Shown: one piece after another, positions 53,400-62,284 of the stretch | Numbering within the stretch: position 1 is the first letter of the stretch | Layout of the letters: every line of letters starts with the position of its first letter | Assembly: GCA_024637155.1 (NCBI GenBank) | Contig: JAGXFR010000041.1 | Span: 1 to 64,000, forward strand | Origin: Burkholderiaceae bacterium | Lineage (GTDB): Bacteria > Pseudomonadota > Gammaproteobacteria > Burkholderiales > Burkholderiaceae_E | DNA length: 64,000 bases | Reading direction: 5' to 3' | The notes under the pieces: model-generated | What the model saw: only the letters and a program-made list of their open reading frames with translations | Databases searched by the model: none | What the model was told of the DNA's origin: nothing | Position numbers and translations under genes: made by a program

Positions 53400-53860
53400 A
53401 ATCCCGCTACCGCCGGCTGATGTGGATCGCCGCAGGCCTCGCGGCGCTGGGCCTCGCGGCCACGCTCGTGCTCAATGCCTTCCAGAGCAACCTGGTGTTC
53501 TTCTTCACGCCAACGCAGGTTGCCAACGGCGAGGCTCCCACCGGCAAGCAGTTCCGCATCGGCGGGCTGGTCGAGGAAGGCAGCGTGCAGCGCGAAGGCG
53601 GCGGCACCACCGTGAATTTCCGGGTCACCGACGGCGCGAAGACCATGGCGGTCTCCTACGTCGGCATCCTGCCGGACCTGTTCAAGGAGGGCAAGGGCGT
53701 GGTCGCGCAGGGCTCGCTGCTCGCCGACGGCCAATTCAAGGCGAGCAACGTGCTCGCGAAACATGACGAGAACTACATGCCGCCCGAAGCCGCCGAAGCG
53801 CTGAAGCAAGCGGGAACGACGACACTCGTGACACCCGCTAAGGGAGGTGCCAAGCCATGA
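53390..53860 (+). CDS. ccmE: Periplasmic heme chaperone CcmE
   Basis: 156 residues. One N-terminal membrane anchor (~9-29), a beta-barrel with [12 protein letters not shown] and [17 protein letters not shown], then the heme-binding His in [12 protein letters not shown] (followed by the conserved Tyr). It overlaps ccmF as ATGA. Confidence 0.97.
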   Translation: MALKSRYRRLMWIAAGLAALGLAATLVLNAFQSNLVFFFTPTQVANGEAPTGKQFRIGGLVEEGSVQREGGGTTVNFRVTDGAKTMAVSYVGILPDLFKEGKGVVAQGSLLADGQFKASNVLAKHDENYMPPEAAEALKQAGTTTLVTPAKGGAKP

Positions 53861-55890
53861 TCGCCGAAATCGGCCAGTTTTCCCTCTCGCTCGCGCTCGC
53901 GTTCTCGCTGGTGCTGGCCATCGTTCCGATGCTCGGGGCGGCGCGCAATGACGCCCGGTTGATGGCGCTCGCACGCCCCGCGGCCTCCGGCATGTTTCTG
54001 TTCACCCTGATCGCCTTCGGCTGCCTGATGGCGGGGTTCCTCCAGAACGACTTCTCGATCGCACTGGTGGCGACGCACTCCAACAGCGCGCTCCCGCTGC
54101 CCTACCGGATCGCGGCGACCTGGGGTTCGCACGAGGGCTCGATCCTGCTGTGGGCGCTGATGCTCGCCGGGTGGAGTTGTGCGGTGGCCGCATTCTCGTC
54201 GAGCCTCTCGGACGTCCTGCGTGCGCGCATTCTCGCCGTGATGGGGATTCTGGCGGTCGGCTTCCTGCTCTTCACGCTGCTCACCTCGAACCCCTTCGAG
54301 CGACTCGTTCCGGCCGCGGCCGACGGCCGTGACTTGAACCCGCTGCTCCAGGATCCGGGGATGGTGTTCCATCCGCCGCTGCTCTACATGGGATACGTCG
54401 GGCTGGCGGTGGCATTCTCGTTCGCGGTGGCCGGGATGATCGCCGGGCGCTTCGACGCCGCATGGGCGCGCTGGACGCGCCCCTGGACGCTCGTGGCCTG
54501 GTCGTTCCTTTCGCTGGGCATCGCGCTCGGTTCGTTCTGGGCCTACTACGAGCTCGGCTGGGGCGGCTGGTGGTTCTGGGACCCGGTCGAGAACGCCTCG
54601 TTCATGCCGTGGCTGGTGGCCACTGCGCTGATCCACTCGCTGTCGGTCACCGAGAAGCGCGGCACCTTCCGCAGCTGGACCGTGCTGCTCGCGATCCTGG
54701 CGTTCAGCCTGAGCCTGCTCGGCACCTTCCTGGTGCGCTCGGGCGTGCTGACCTCCGTTCACGCGTTCGCCACCGACCCGGCCCGCGGTGTCTTCATCCT
54801 GGGCTTCCTCGCCCTGGTGATCGGCGGTTCGCTGACGCTCTTTGCCTGGCGCGCGCCGACGATCGGCGCCGGCAACCGCTTCGGGGCCGTCTCGCGCGAG
54901 TCCTTCCTGCTCGCGAACAACATCCTGCTGGTGGTCGCGACCGCCGCGGTGCTGCTCGGCACGCTCTATCCGCTGGTGCTCGACGCGCTGAACCTCGGCA
55001 AGATCTCGGTCGGCCCTCCCTACTTCGACTCGGTCTTCTACCCGCTGATGGCCCCCGCGCTGTTCCTGATGGCGCTCGGCCCGGTCGCACGCTGGAAGAA
55101 CGCGGAGCTCCCCGAGATGGCCCACCGCTTCAAGTGGGTGCTCGCGGTCGCCGTGATTGCCGCGTTCGTCGCGCCGCTGGTGGCGAGCCTCGCCGGCCAC
55201 CACGAACTCGCGATGCGTCCGCTCGTGAGCCTCGGTCTGGCCTTTGCCTTCTGGGTCGCCGGCGCCGTGCTCGTCTCGGCTTTCGACCTGGTACGCACGC
55301 GCGACGGCAAACTCTCCGTGGGATCGATGGCCGGCCGCGCCCGTCGGCACCCGGCAAGCGTCTGGGGAATGCACATCGCCCATATCGGGATCGCCGTGTT
55401 CGTGCTGGGCGTCACGCTCGTCAAGAGCTACGAAATCGAGGGCGAGCACCGCGTCACGGTCGGCGACACGTTCAGCGCCGGCAGCTACAGCCTGCGCTTT
55501 ACCGGCACCGAGGAGATTCGCGGCCCGAACTACACGGGAACGCGGGGCACCTTCCTGCTGTTCGAGGGCGCGAAACCCGCCGAGGGCGCGAAGCCCATCG
55601 CCACACTCCTCCCGGAGAAACGCACCTACCTCGCAGGCGGTATGCCGATGACCGAGGCCGCGATCGACCGCAGTCTGATCCGCGACGTGTATATCGCGAT
55701 GGGCGAACCGGTGGACGGCGGCGCCTGGGTGATCCGCGCGCAGGTCAAGCCCTTCATCAACTGGATCTGGATCGGCTGGGTGCTGATGGCGCTGGGCGGA
55801 TTCTCCGCTGCTGCCGACAAGCGCTACCGACGCGCGCGCGAAGAGCGCCGCAGCGCCGCAGCCGCGGCGGCCGAACCGGCAAGGGGATGA
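53857..55890 (+). CDS. ccmF: Heme lyase subunit CcmF
   Basis: 677 residues, about fifteen helices. The WWD motif [19 protein letters not shown] and the conserved His in flanking loops (for example SHEGSILLW) bind heme during ligation. It works with CcmH and CcmI to join heme to CXXCH. Confidence 0.97.
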   Translation: MIAEIGQFSLSLALAFSLVLAIVPMLGAARNDARLMALARPAASGMFLFTLIAFGCLMAGFLQNDFSIALVATHSNSALPLPYRIAATWGSHEGSILLWALMLAGWSCAVAAFSSSLSDVLRARILAVMGILAVGFLLFTLLTSNPFERLVPAAADGRDLNPLLQDPGMVFHPPLLYMGYVGLAVAFSFAVAGMIAGRFDAAWARWTRPWTLVAWSFLSLGIALGSFWAYYELGWGGWWFWDPVENASFMPWLVATALIHSLSVTEKRGTFRSWTVLLAILAFSLSLLGTFLVRSGVLTSVHAFATDPARGVFILGFLALVIGGSLTLFAWRAPTIGAGNRFGAVSRESFLLANNILLVVATAAVLLGTLYPLVLDALNLGKISVGPPYFDSVFYPLMAPALFLMALGPVARWKNAELPEMAHRFKWVLAVAVIAAFVAPLVASLAGHHELAMRPLVSLGLAFAFWVAGAVLVSAFDLVRTRDGKLSVGSMAGRARRHPASVWGMHIAHIGIAVFVLGVTLVKSYEIEGEHRVTVGDTFSAGSYSLRFTGTEEIRGPNYTGTRGTFLLFEGAKPAEGAKPIATLLPEKRTYLAGGMPMTEAAIDRSLIRDVYIAMGEPVDGGAWVIRAQVKPFINWIWIGWVLMALGGFSAAADKRYRRAREERRSAAAAAAEPARG

Positions 55891-55897
55891 AGCGGCC

Positions 55898-56437
55898 ATG
55901 CGTGCACTGAAGTTCCTGATCCCGCTGGCGGTCTTCGTGGCGATCGCGGTGTTCCTCTACCGGGGCCTCTCGCTGGATCCGCGCAAGCTCCCGTCTCCGC
56001 TCGTCGACAAGCCCGCTCCCGCGTTCTCGCTGCCGCAGCTCGAGAAACCGACCGAGAACTGGTCGCTCGAAGCGATGCGCGGCGAGGTGTGGCTGCTCAA
56101 CGTCTGGGGCTCGTGGTGCGCGGCCTGCGTGGTCGAGCACCCGCTCTTGAACAAGCTTGCCGCCGATGGCACCGTGCCCATCGTCGGGCTCGCCTGGAAG
56201 GACAAGCCGGACGACTCGAAGAAATGGCTCGCGCGCTACGGGAATCCGTTCAGCGTCGTGGTCGTCGACCAGAAGGGCAACGTCGCGATCGACTACGGCG
56301 TCTACGGTGCGCCCGAGACCTTCCTGATCGACAAGCGCGGGGTGATCCGCCACAAGCAGACCGGTCCGTTCACGCCGGACCTGATTCGCGATGAACTCAT
56401 CCCGCTCGTCAAGAAGCTCAAGGAGGAAGCGGCATGA
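55898..56437 (+). CDS. ccmG: Thiol:disulfide interchange protein CcmG (DsbE)
   Basis: 179 residues. One membrane anchor (~5-22) and a thioredoxin fold with active site WCAAC and the CcmG-specific GVYGAPETFLID loop. It keeps apocytochrome cysteines reduced. It is 7 nt after ccmF and overlaps ccmH as ATGA. Confidence 0.95.
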   Translation: MRALKFLIPLAVFVAIAVFLYRGLSLDPRKLPSPLVDKPAPAFSLPQLEKPTENWSLEAMRGEVWLLNVWGSWCAACVVEHPLLNKLAADGTVPIVGLAWKDKPDDSKKWLARYGNPFSVVVVDQKGNVAIDYGVYGAPETFLIDKRGVIRHKQTGPFTPDLIRDELIPLVKKLKEEAA

Positions 56438-56973
56438 GCGCTCGATCGGCTGGCAGACCGATGCCCGGAGAACCCGCGGCACGGCGCCTGCGCGCGGCGG
56501 CGCTGGTCGCTGCCGGGTTCCTCGCGGTGCTGCTGACCGTCGGCTCCGCCGCGGCGCAGACGCTCACCCCGAGCGAGGTCGAGCGGCGCGTGAAGGCCTT
56601 GTCCCACGAGCTGCGCTGCCTCGTGTGCCAGAACCAGACGCTCGCCGACTCGCGCGCCGACCTGGCGGGCGACCTGATGGCGCAAGTCACCGAGCAGGTG
56701 GCGGCCGGCAAGACTGACGACGAGGTCAAGGCCTATCTGGTGGCCCGCTACGGCGATTTCGTTCTCTACCGCCCGCCGCTGAAGGCGAGCACCGCGCCGC
56801 TGTGGATCGGGCCCTTCGCGCTGCTGCTGGTGGGCGCCGGGGTGTTCGTCGTCGTGCAAAGACGCCATCGCACGCGCGGGCCGTCGCCCGCCGCGGACCA
56901 GGCGCCCGATGCGCCGACGGCAGCGCCCGAGGCCGACGCGGATCAGGAGCGGGCCAAGCGGCTATTGAGTTAG
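56434..56973 (+). CDS. ccmH: Cytochrome c maturation protein CcmH
   Basis: 179 residues. Signal/anchor helix (~20-42), then the redox motif LRCLVCQNQTLADSRADLA, and a second membrane helix (~125-145) before a Pro/Ala-rich tail. It accepts the apocytochrome disulfide and passes it to CcmG. The N-terminal ~12 residues before the hydrophobic helix are longer than usual. Last gene of the operon; it overlaps the next gene tail to tail by 4 nt. Confidence 0.95.
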   Translation: MSARSAGRPMPGEPAARRLRAAALVAAGFLAVLLTVGSAAAQTLTPSEVERRVKALSHELRCLVCQNQTLADSRADLAGDLMAQVTEQVAAGKTDDEVKAYLVARYGDFVLYRPPLKASTAPLWIGPFALLLVGAGVFVVVQRRHRTRGPSPAADQAPDAPTAAPEADADQERAKRLLS

Positions 56974-57929
56974 GCAGCTTCGATGCGATGCACGGTGCCG
57001 TGCGTCGCCACGAAGGCCACGCCGTCCGACCCGATCCAGCCGCGCGCCATCCCCGTCGTGTTGTAGGGCGTCACGATCGTCCCGGCTGCATCGATCGCCA
57101 CCATGCCGGCGCCGATGTCGTAGCCGGCCAGCACGTCGAACACCATCGCGCGGGTCGCTTCGTCGAGTGTTTGCCCCGCGTAGCGCAGCCGCGCCGCGAC
57201 CTCGTGCGCCACGACCTCGCGCATGAAGATCTCGCCGCGCCCCGTGCAGGACACGGCACAGACCCCGTTGGAGGCATAGGTTCCGGCGCCGATGATCGGC
57301 GTGTCGCCGATCCGCCCGGGCGCCTTGTCGTTGAAACCGCCCGTCGATGTCGCCGCAGCGAGATTGCCGGCCTGGTCGCGCGCCACCGCGCCCACCGTAC
57401 CGTGCCGATCGGATTCGGACGCCTGAGCGGAGGTTCCGGCACGCGCGTGCTCCTGCACCGCCGCCAGCGCCGCGCGCCGCCGCTCGGTCGTGAAGTAGCT
57501 GTTGGGAACGCCCGCCAATCCGCAGCGTGCGGCGAACGCATCGGCGGCCGAGCCGCACAGCAGCACGCAGTCGCTGTGTTCCATCACGGCGCGCGCGGCC
57601 CGGATCGGGTTGCGGATCGTGCGCGCGGCGCACACCGCGCCGGCGCGCGCATCGCGTCCGTCCATCAGCGCTGCGTCCAGTTCGTGATCCCCGGCCGACG
57701 TGAGCGCCGCGCCGTGGCCGGCGTTGAAGTGCTCGCTGTCCTCCATCACCACCACCGCCGCCTCGACCGCGTCGAGCGCGGGCCCGCCGTCGCGCAGAAC
57801 GCGCCAGCCCGCGAGCAGCGAGGCGTGCAGCGCAGCGCGCACCAGCGCCCACTGCTGTGGATTCAGCCGCTCTTCTTCCAGCGTGCCGCAGCCGCCGTGG
57901 ATACCAATTGCGAAGGGGTTCAGGTTCAT
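56970..57929 (-). CDS. iaaA: Isoaspartyl peptidase/L-asparaginase (plant type, Ntn hydrolase)
   Basis: 319 residues. It begins FAIGIHGGCGTL, has HFNAGHGAALTSAGDHELDAALMDG, and the self-cleavage site SDRHGTVGAVARD, where the Thr becomes the N-terminal nucleophile. GGFNDKAPGRIGDTPIIGAGTYA is the substrate pocket. It removes isoaspartyl residues from damaged peptides. Confidence 0.93.
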   Translation of the reverse strand: MNLNPFAIGIHGGCGTLEEERLNPQQWALVRAALHASLLAGWRVLRDGGPALDAVEAAVVVMEDSEHFNAGHGAALTSAGDHELDAALMDGRDARAGAVCAARTIRNPIRAARAVMEHSDCVLLCGSAADAFAARCGLAGVPNSYFTTERRRAALAAVQEHARAGTSAQASESDRHGTVGAVARDQAGNLAAATSTGGFNDKAPGRIGDTPIIGAGTYASNGVCAVSCTGRGEIFMREVVAHEVAARLRYAGQTLDEATRAMVFDVLAGYDIGAGMVAIDAAGTIVTPYNTTGMARGWIGSDGVAFVATHGTVHRIEAA

Positions 57930-58044
57930 GGGATCAGGGGCCTGCGGCCCGGTATGTCGTCGTGACCCGAGTCTGCGTCAGTTGCGCCGCCGGGAGCAAG
58001 TCGTTGCGCCGCGCAGGGGGCGATGAACGCGGCAGGCAAACGTG

Positions 58045-58083
58045 AAAACGGCGCCCCGAGGTCACCCCCGGGAACGCCGTTTC
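58045..58083 (-). terminator. Putative terminator of the cold-shock gene
   Basis: Minus strand: AAACGGCG pairs with CGCCGTTT across a loop that forms an inner CCCG/CGGG stem; TTTTC follows. It lies ~49 nt after the stop. The rest of 57930-58131 is the upstream region of iaaA, with no clear promoter. Confidence 0.55.
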
Positions 58084-58131
58084 TTCACCCCGGGCGGCGG
58101 CGCCGCACCGGGGATCGGCTCTCGTGCGCGC

Positions 58132-58347
58132 TTAGATCGCGCGGATTGCCGCCGCCTGCAGGCCCTTGGGGCCCGTGCGGACTTCGAACTGCACGCGTTG
58201 CTGCTCGGCCAGGGTCTTGAAGCCGCTGCCCTGGATTTCCGAGAAATGGGCGAACAGGTCATCACCACCGCCGTCGGGCGTGATGAAACCGAAACCTTTG
58301 CTTTCGTTGAACCACTTCACCACACCAGTCTTGACATTGTCACTCAT
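58132..58347 (-). CDS. Cold-shock family RNA chaperone (CspA-like)
   Basis: 71 residues. [21 protein letters not shown] holds RNP1 and [10 protein letters not shown] holds RNP2, so it is a single OB-fold nucleic-acid-binding protein. AGGAAG precedes ATG 58347. A 165-nt leader is predicted, as for cold-regulated csp genes. It is divergent from prfC. Confidence 0.96.
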   Translation of the reverse strand: MSDNVKTGVVKWFNESKGFGFITPDGGGDDLFAHFSEIQGSGFKTLAEQQRVQFEVRTGPKGLQAAAIRAI

Positions 58348-58518
58348 GATTACTTCCTCATCGGATGTTGATTGGGCAAACGCCCGGAAACGGACGGACT
58401 CGTGCCCGCACCGGCAAACCGACCAGACAAGTAACTTTGTGAAAAATGCCGAGACGCGTCCGTGTAGACGACGCTGGGGATCACCGGAAGATACGCTGCT
58501 TGAATCGACTGCGGCGGC

Positions 58519-58547
58519 ATTGTAGCCGATCGCGGCCGAATCGTCCA
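58519..58547 (-). promoter_or_regulatory. Promoter of the cold-shock gene with a long leader
   Basis: Minus strand: -35 TGGACG (58542-58547), a 17-bp spacer, -10 TACAAT (58519-58524), start near 58512. The leader of about 165 nt is close to the length known for cspA of E. coli, where it acts as a thermosensor; the sequence is not obviously the same. The gap 58348-58641 holds this leader and the prfC upstream region and no gene. Confidence 0.55.
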
Positions 58548-58575
58548 CGAAATCGTCCGCGTGGCGGATATGCTC

Positions 58576-58581
58576 TAAAAT
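58576..58581 (+). promoter_or_regulatory. Putative -10 element of prfC
   Basis: TAAAAT in an otherwise GC-rich region, 61 nt before the ATG. The -35 position (TCGTCC) is poor. Confidence 0.35.
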
Positions 58582-58641
58582 TGCGCCCTTCGATCGCGCC
58601 GGCAGCGCGACCGGCATCACGATCGACTGGATGAGAAACGC

Positions 58642-60252
58642 ATGAACCTGGCACGGGAAGTTGCCCGTCGGCGCACTTTTGCAATCATTTCGCACCCCGA
58701 CGCGGGCAAGACCACGCTCACCGAGAAGCTGCTGCTCTTCGCTGGCGCGATTCACATCGCCGGCAGCGTCAAGGCGCGCAAGGCCACGCGGCACGCGACC
58801 TCCGACTGGATGGAAATCGAGAAGCAGCGCGGCATCTCGGTGGCCAGCTCGGTGATGCAGATGGAGTACCGCGACTGCGTGATCAACCTGCTGGACACGC
58901 CGGGCCACCAGGACTTCTCCGAGGATACCTACCGGGTGCTCACCGCCGTCGACGCAGCGCTGATGGTGATCGACGCGGCCAACGGCGTCGAGCCGCAAAC
59001 GCTCAGGCTGCTGCAGGTATGCCGCGCGCGCAACACGCCGATCATCACCTTCATCAACAAGCTGGATCGGGAAGTGCAGGAACCGCTGGACCTGCTCGAC
59101 GAGATTGAGCGAACGCTCGGGATGGACGCGATTCCCTTCGTCTGGCCGGTCGGGATGGGCAAGCGCTTTCGCGGTGTCTTCGATATTCGCAACGATCGCA
59201 TGCGCGTCTTTCGCGCCGGCAGCGACCGGCGCGGTGCCGACGACGATGTGCTCGCCGGACTCGACAATGCCGTGGCCACCGAACGTTTCGGCACCGAGTT
59301 CGCCCAGGCCCGTCAGGAGATCGAACTGCTCACGGGCGCGGCGCCGGCGTTCGATCGCGAGGCCTTTCTCGCAGGGCGCCAGACCCCCGTGTTTTTCGGC
59401 TCGGCGATCAACAATTTCGGTGTGCAGGAAGTGCTCGACGCGCTGGTCGAACTGGCCCCGTCACCGGCTCCGCGCGCGGCGACCGAGCGCGTCGTCGCTC
59501 CCGACGAACCGGCATTCAGCGGCGTCGTCTTCAAGATTCAGGCCAACATGGATCCGGCGCACCGCGACCGGATCGCGTTCGTGCGCGTCTGCTCCGGGCA
59601 TTTCGAGCGCGGCATGCGCGTGCGCGTCACCCGCTCCGGCAAGGAGATCCGGCCCGGCAACGTCGTCTCCTTCCTGTCGCAGCGCCGCGAGTTGCTTGAC
59701 GAGGCCTTCGCGGGCGACATCATCGGCATCCCGAACCACGGAACGCTGCAGCTCGGCGACACGCTCACCGAGGGCGAGAAGCTCCAGTACACCGGGCTGC
59801 CCTTCTTCGCGCCCGAAATGTTCCAGCTCGTCGAAGTCGCGGATCCGTTGCGCGTCAAGCAGCTGCGCACCGGCCTCGTGCAACTCGGCGAGGAAGGTGC
59901 GATCCAGGTGTTTCGCCCCGCCACGGGGGGCGCCCTGCTGCTCGGCGCCGTCGGTCAGCTGCAGTTCGAGGTGGTCGCGCACCGGCTGCGCACCGAGTAC
60001 GGAGCGGAGGCGCGGATGGTGCCGTCGCGTTTCCGGATGGCGCGCTGGATCACCTGCGAGGACGCGCGCGAGCTGCAGCGTTTCATCGACGCGCACCCGC
60101 ACCACGTCGCCTACGACGCAGTCGACGCGCCGGCCTTCCTCGTCCCCTACGCGGCCGAGTTGCAGATTGCGCAGAACCGCTGGAAGAAGATTCGCTTCCA
60201 CGCGCTACGCGAGCACGCGGGGCTGATGTTTCACGGGGACGCTGCCGGGTAG
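58642..60252 (+). CDS. prfC: Peptide chain release factor 3
   Basis: 536 residues, normal RF3 size. GTPase that recycles RF1/RF2. G1 [35 protein letters not shown] (switch I region, RF3-type), G3 [15 protein letters not shown]4 NKLDRE, then domains II and III. The ending [15 protein letters not shown] is typical of RF3. The second structured repeat begins 64 nt after its stop. Confidence 0.97.
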   Translation: MNLAREVARRRTFAIISHPDAGKTTLTEKLLLFAGAIHIAGSVKARKATRHATSDWMEIEKQRGISVASSVMQMEYRDCVINLLDTPGHQDFSEDTYRVLTAVDAALMVIDAANGVEPQTLRLLQVCRARNTPIITFINKLDREVQEPLDLLDEIERTLGMDAIPFVWPVGMGKRFRGVFDIRNDRMRVFRAGSDRRGADDDVLAGLDNAVATERFGTEFAQARQEIELLTGAAPAFDREAFLAGRQTPVFFGSAINNFGVQEVLDALVELAPSPAPRAATERVVAPDEPAFSGVVFKIQANMDPAHRDRIAFVRVCSGHFERGMRVRVTRSGKEIRPGNVVSFLSQRRELLDEAFAGDIIGIPNHGTLQLGDTLTEGEKLQYTGLPFFAPEMFQLVEVADPLRVKQLRTGLVQLGEEGAIQVFRPATGGALLLGAVGQLQFEVVAHRLRTEYGAEARMVPSRFRMARWITCEDARELQRFIDAHPHHVAYDAVDAPAFLVPYAAELQIAQNRWKKIRFHALREHAGLMFHGDAAG

Positions 60253-60316
60253 CGCGCTGAGTTTGCATGCGCGATTGCGGGGTAGCGTGCTGTCGTCGCT
60301 CGCGAGCTTTCGTCGT

Positions 60317-60867
60317 GGCGTGCTGTCGTCAGGCGTCCTGAGTCGCGGCACGGGATCCGCTTGGTCAGGACGCCTGACCACATCACGCTTCGGAGCACGT
60401 CGGCGCACAACCCAGCAAGTCGGCAAGCACAGCCCTCGTGCGAACGTTCGCCGCACTTGCCATGAGACGGTCACGCTCAGGTCTCACGCGAACATCGGCT
60501 CGGCGCACCGCGCTCCCGCACACCCGATCGGCCCGTTATCCGATCGGGTGCGCGTCCGCCAGCGGCGCGCTGGGTGATTCGGCAGCGTGCGTGCGTCGTG
60601 CGTCGTACGTCGTGTGTCGTACGTCTTGCTTGCACGCCCATGTGCCGTCGCCGGCGGGCGGCCTCGCGGCGCGTGGCGCCCGGGTAACGAGCCGGGCGCC
60701 CGCCGCGAGACGCTTCGCCGTCACGGACGAGCGCGTGGAGCGCGCATCGTGACGCGACAACGCAGCGAACTGCCGGCGAGCCGAAACGCCACCCAGCGCG
60801 GTGTGGTCAGGCGTCCGCATCAAGCGGGTCCCGAGCCGCGACTGCGGGCGCCTGACCGCGGCGCGCC
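60317..60867. repeat. Structured dispersed repeat, copy B
   Basis: Homologue of copy A between prfC and an MFS gene (convergent), same orientation. Blocks identical with copy A: 60379-60390, 60413-60437 (25 nt), 60502-60519, 60523-60548 (26 nt), 60552-60575 (24 nt), 60701-60731 (31 nt), 60746-60768, 60793-60818 (26 nt), 60844-60867 (24 nt). Hairpins: H1, GTCAGGCGTCCTGA at 60328-60341 with its exact complement at 60365-60378; H2, ACCCGATCGG at 60522-60531 with 60540-60549; H3', GGCGCCCGG at 60675-60683 with 60692-60700 (replaces H3 of copy A); H4, GGTCAGGCGTCCGC at 60805-60818 with 60844-60857. From 60587 to 60625 a GTCGTRCGT-type simple repeat replaces other sequence. The core GGTCAGGCG and its complement occur four times in alternating orientation. 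The gap 60253-60952 holds no gene I can support. Confidence 0.85.
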
Positions 60868-60897
60868 ACGCGGCAACGCGAACACGCAGCGCGCCAC

Positions 60898-60929
60898 GCG
60901 AGGACGCGAGGACGCGACGACGCGAGCAC
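60898..60929. repeat. Four 8-bp tandem units at the tail of repeat copy B
   Basis: GCGAGGAC, GCGAGGAC, GCGACGAC, GCGAGCAC in a row. A hairpin CGTGGT-gcgcga-ACCACG (60929-60946) follows directly, ending 6 nt before the stop codon of the MFS gene. Confidence 0.75.
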
Positions 60930-60952
60930 GTGGTGCGCGAACCACGCGACGA

Positions 60953-62179
60953 TCAGCCCCGCCCGCGCGCCATCAACCCGGCCAGCGCCAGCACCGCAAA
61001 GCCCGCGCCGGCCAGAAACGTGAACTCGGCGCCAAGCTGATCCCACAGCAACCCCGCGATCACGCTGGCGAAGAGCAGCGCGATGCCGCTGAGCAGGTTG
61101 AAAAAGCCGTAGGCCGTGCCGCGCAGATCGGCCGGCGCCGTGTTCGCGACCATCGTCGCCAGCAGTCCCTGCGTCGCGCCCATGTGCAGTCCCCACAGCG
61201 ACACGCCCAGCCAGACCGTCACCCAATCGTTGCCCGATGCCAGGACGAGGTTGGAGGCGATCAGCAGCGCAATGCCGAGCACCAGCAGCCGCGCATGGCT
61301 GACGCGATCCGAGAGCCAGCCAAGCGGATAGGCGCTCAACGCGTAGACGACGTTCATCGCGATCAGCACCAGCGGCGTGAGCGCGATCGGGACGCCCCCT
61401 TCGAGCGCACGCAGAATGAGAAACGCCTCGCTGAAGCGCGCCAGCGTGAACGCCGCGCCAATGCCGACCACCCACCAGTAGGGTCGGCTCAGGCGCCGCA
61501 AACTCGTGACCGAGACGGGATTGACACGCGGCGCGCCGGCGGCGCGCGCGGGTTCCCGCACGCCGGCCACGAGCAGTGCCACGGCGAGGAAGCCCGGGAT
61601 CGCGGCAACCCAGAACACGGCACGGAAATCGTTGGCCCACAGGATCATCAGGCCGATCGCCAGCAATGGCCCCACGAATGCACCCACGGTGTCGAGCGAC
61701 TGGCGCAGTCCGAAGGCGGCGCCACGGACCGCGCTCGGCGTCAGATCCGCGATCAGCGCGTCACGCGGAGCGCCCCGGATCCCCTTGCCGATCCGATCGA
61801 TGAAACGCGCGGCGAACACGGTCGTCGCGCCGGTGGCGATGGCGAAGAGCGGCTTGGAGAGCGCACCGAGCCCGTAGCCGAACACTGCCAGCGGCTTGCG
61901 CCGCCCCCACCAGTCGCTGAGCGCCCCGGAGAACACCTTGACGATCAGCGCGGTGGCTTCCGCCGCGCCTTCGATCAGCCCGATGGTCAGCACGCTCGCG
62001 CCGACCACGGTGACCATGAACACCGGCAACAGGCTGTGGATCAGTTCCGAGGAAACATCCATCAGCAGGCTGACGAAGCCCAGCACCCAGATTCCGCGCG
62101 GAATCTGCGCGCGCGCGGTGCGCGCCGACGCAGGGGCGGCGGAGGACTCCGGTGCGGACGATGACGGTTTCGCGTTCAT
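60953..62179 (-). CDS. Major facilitator superfamily transporter
   Basis: 408 residues with twelve hydrophobic segments. The N-terminal ~25 residues are Ala/Ser-rich. Signature loops are GALSDWWGRRKPLAVFGY between helices 2 and 3, and RFIDRIGKGIRGAPRDALIAD and GAAFGLRQSLDTVGAFVGPLLA later. The RDALIAD subfamily is common next to metal or stress genes, but its substrate is not established. ATG 62179 is chosen because the family N-terminus starts there; the frame is open far upstream antisense to the next gene. It is divergent from the serine hydrolase gene with 105 nt between. Confidence 0.87.
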   Translation of the reverse strand: MNAKPSSSAPESSAAPASARTARAQIPRGIWVLGFVSLLMDVSSELIHSLLPVFMVTVVGASVLTIGLIEGAAEATALIVKVFSGALSDWWGRRKPLAVFGYGLGALSKPLFAIATGATTVFAARFIDRIGKGIRGAPRDALIADLTPSAVRGAAFGLRQSLDTVGAFVGPLLAIGLMILWANDFRAVFWVAAIPGFLAVALLVAGVREPARAAGAPRVNPVSVTSLRRLSRPYWWVVGIGAAFTLARFSEAFLILRALEGGVPIALTPLVLIAMNVVYALSAYPLGWLSDRVSHARLLVLGIALLIASNLVLASGNDWVTVWLGVSLWGLHMGATQGLLATMVANTAPADLRGTAYGFFNLLSGIALLFASVIAGLLWDQLGAEFTFLAGAGFAVLALAGLMARGRG

Positions 62180-62284
62180 CGGATGGATTGTCGCGCGTTC
62201 CCGCGCGTGCTTGCGCTCCCGGGGAAGCGTCCCGCTTGGGCTACCATTTGCGCCATCCCCTGCCGATCCGCAAAGGACACGCAC

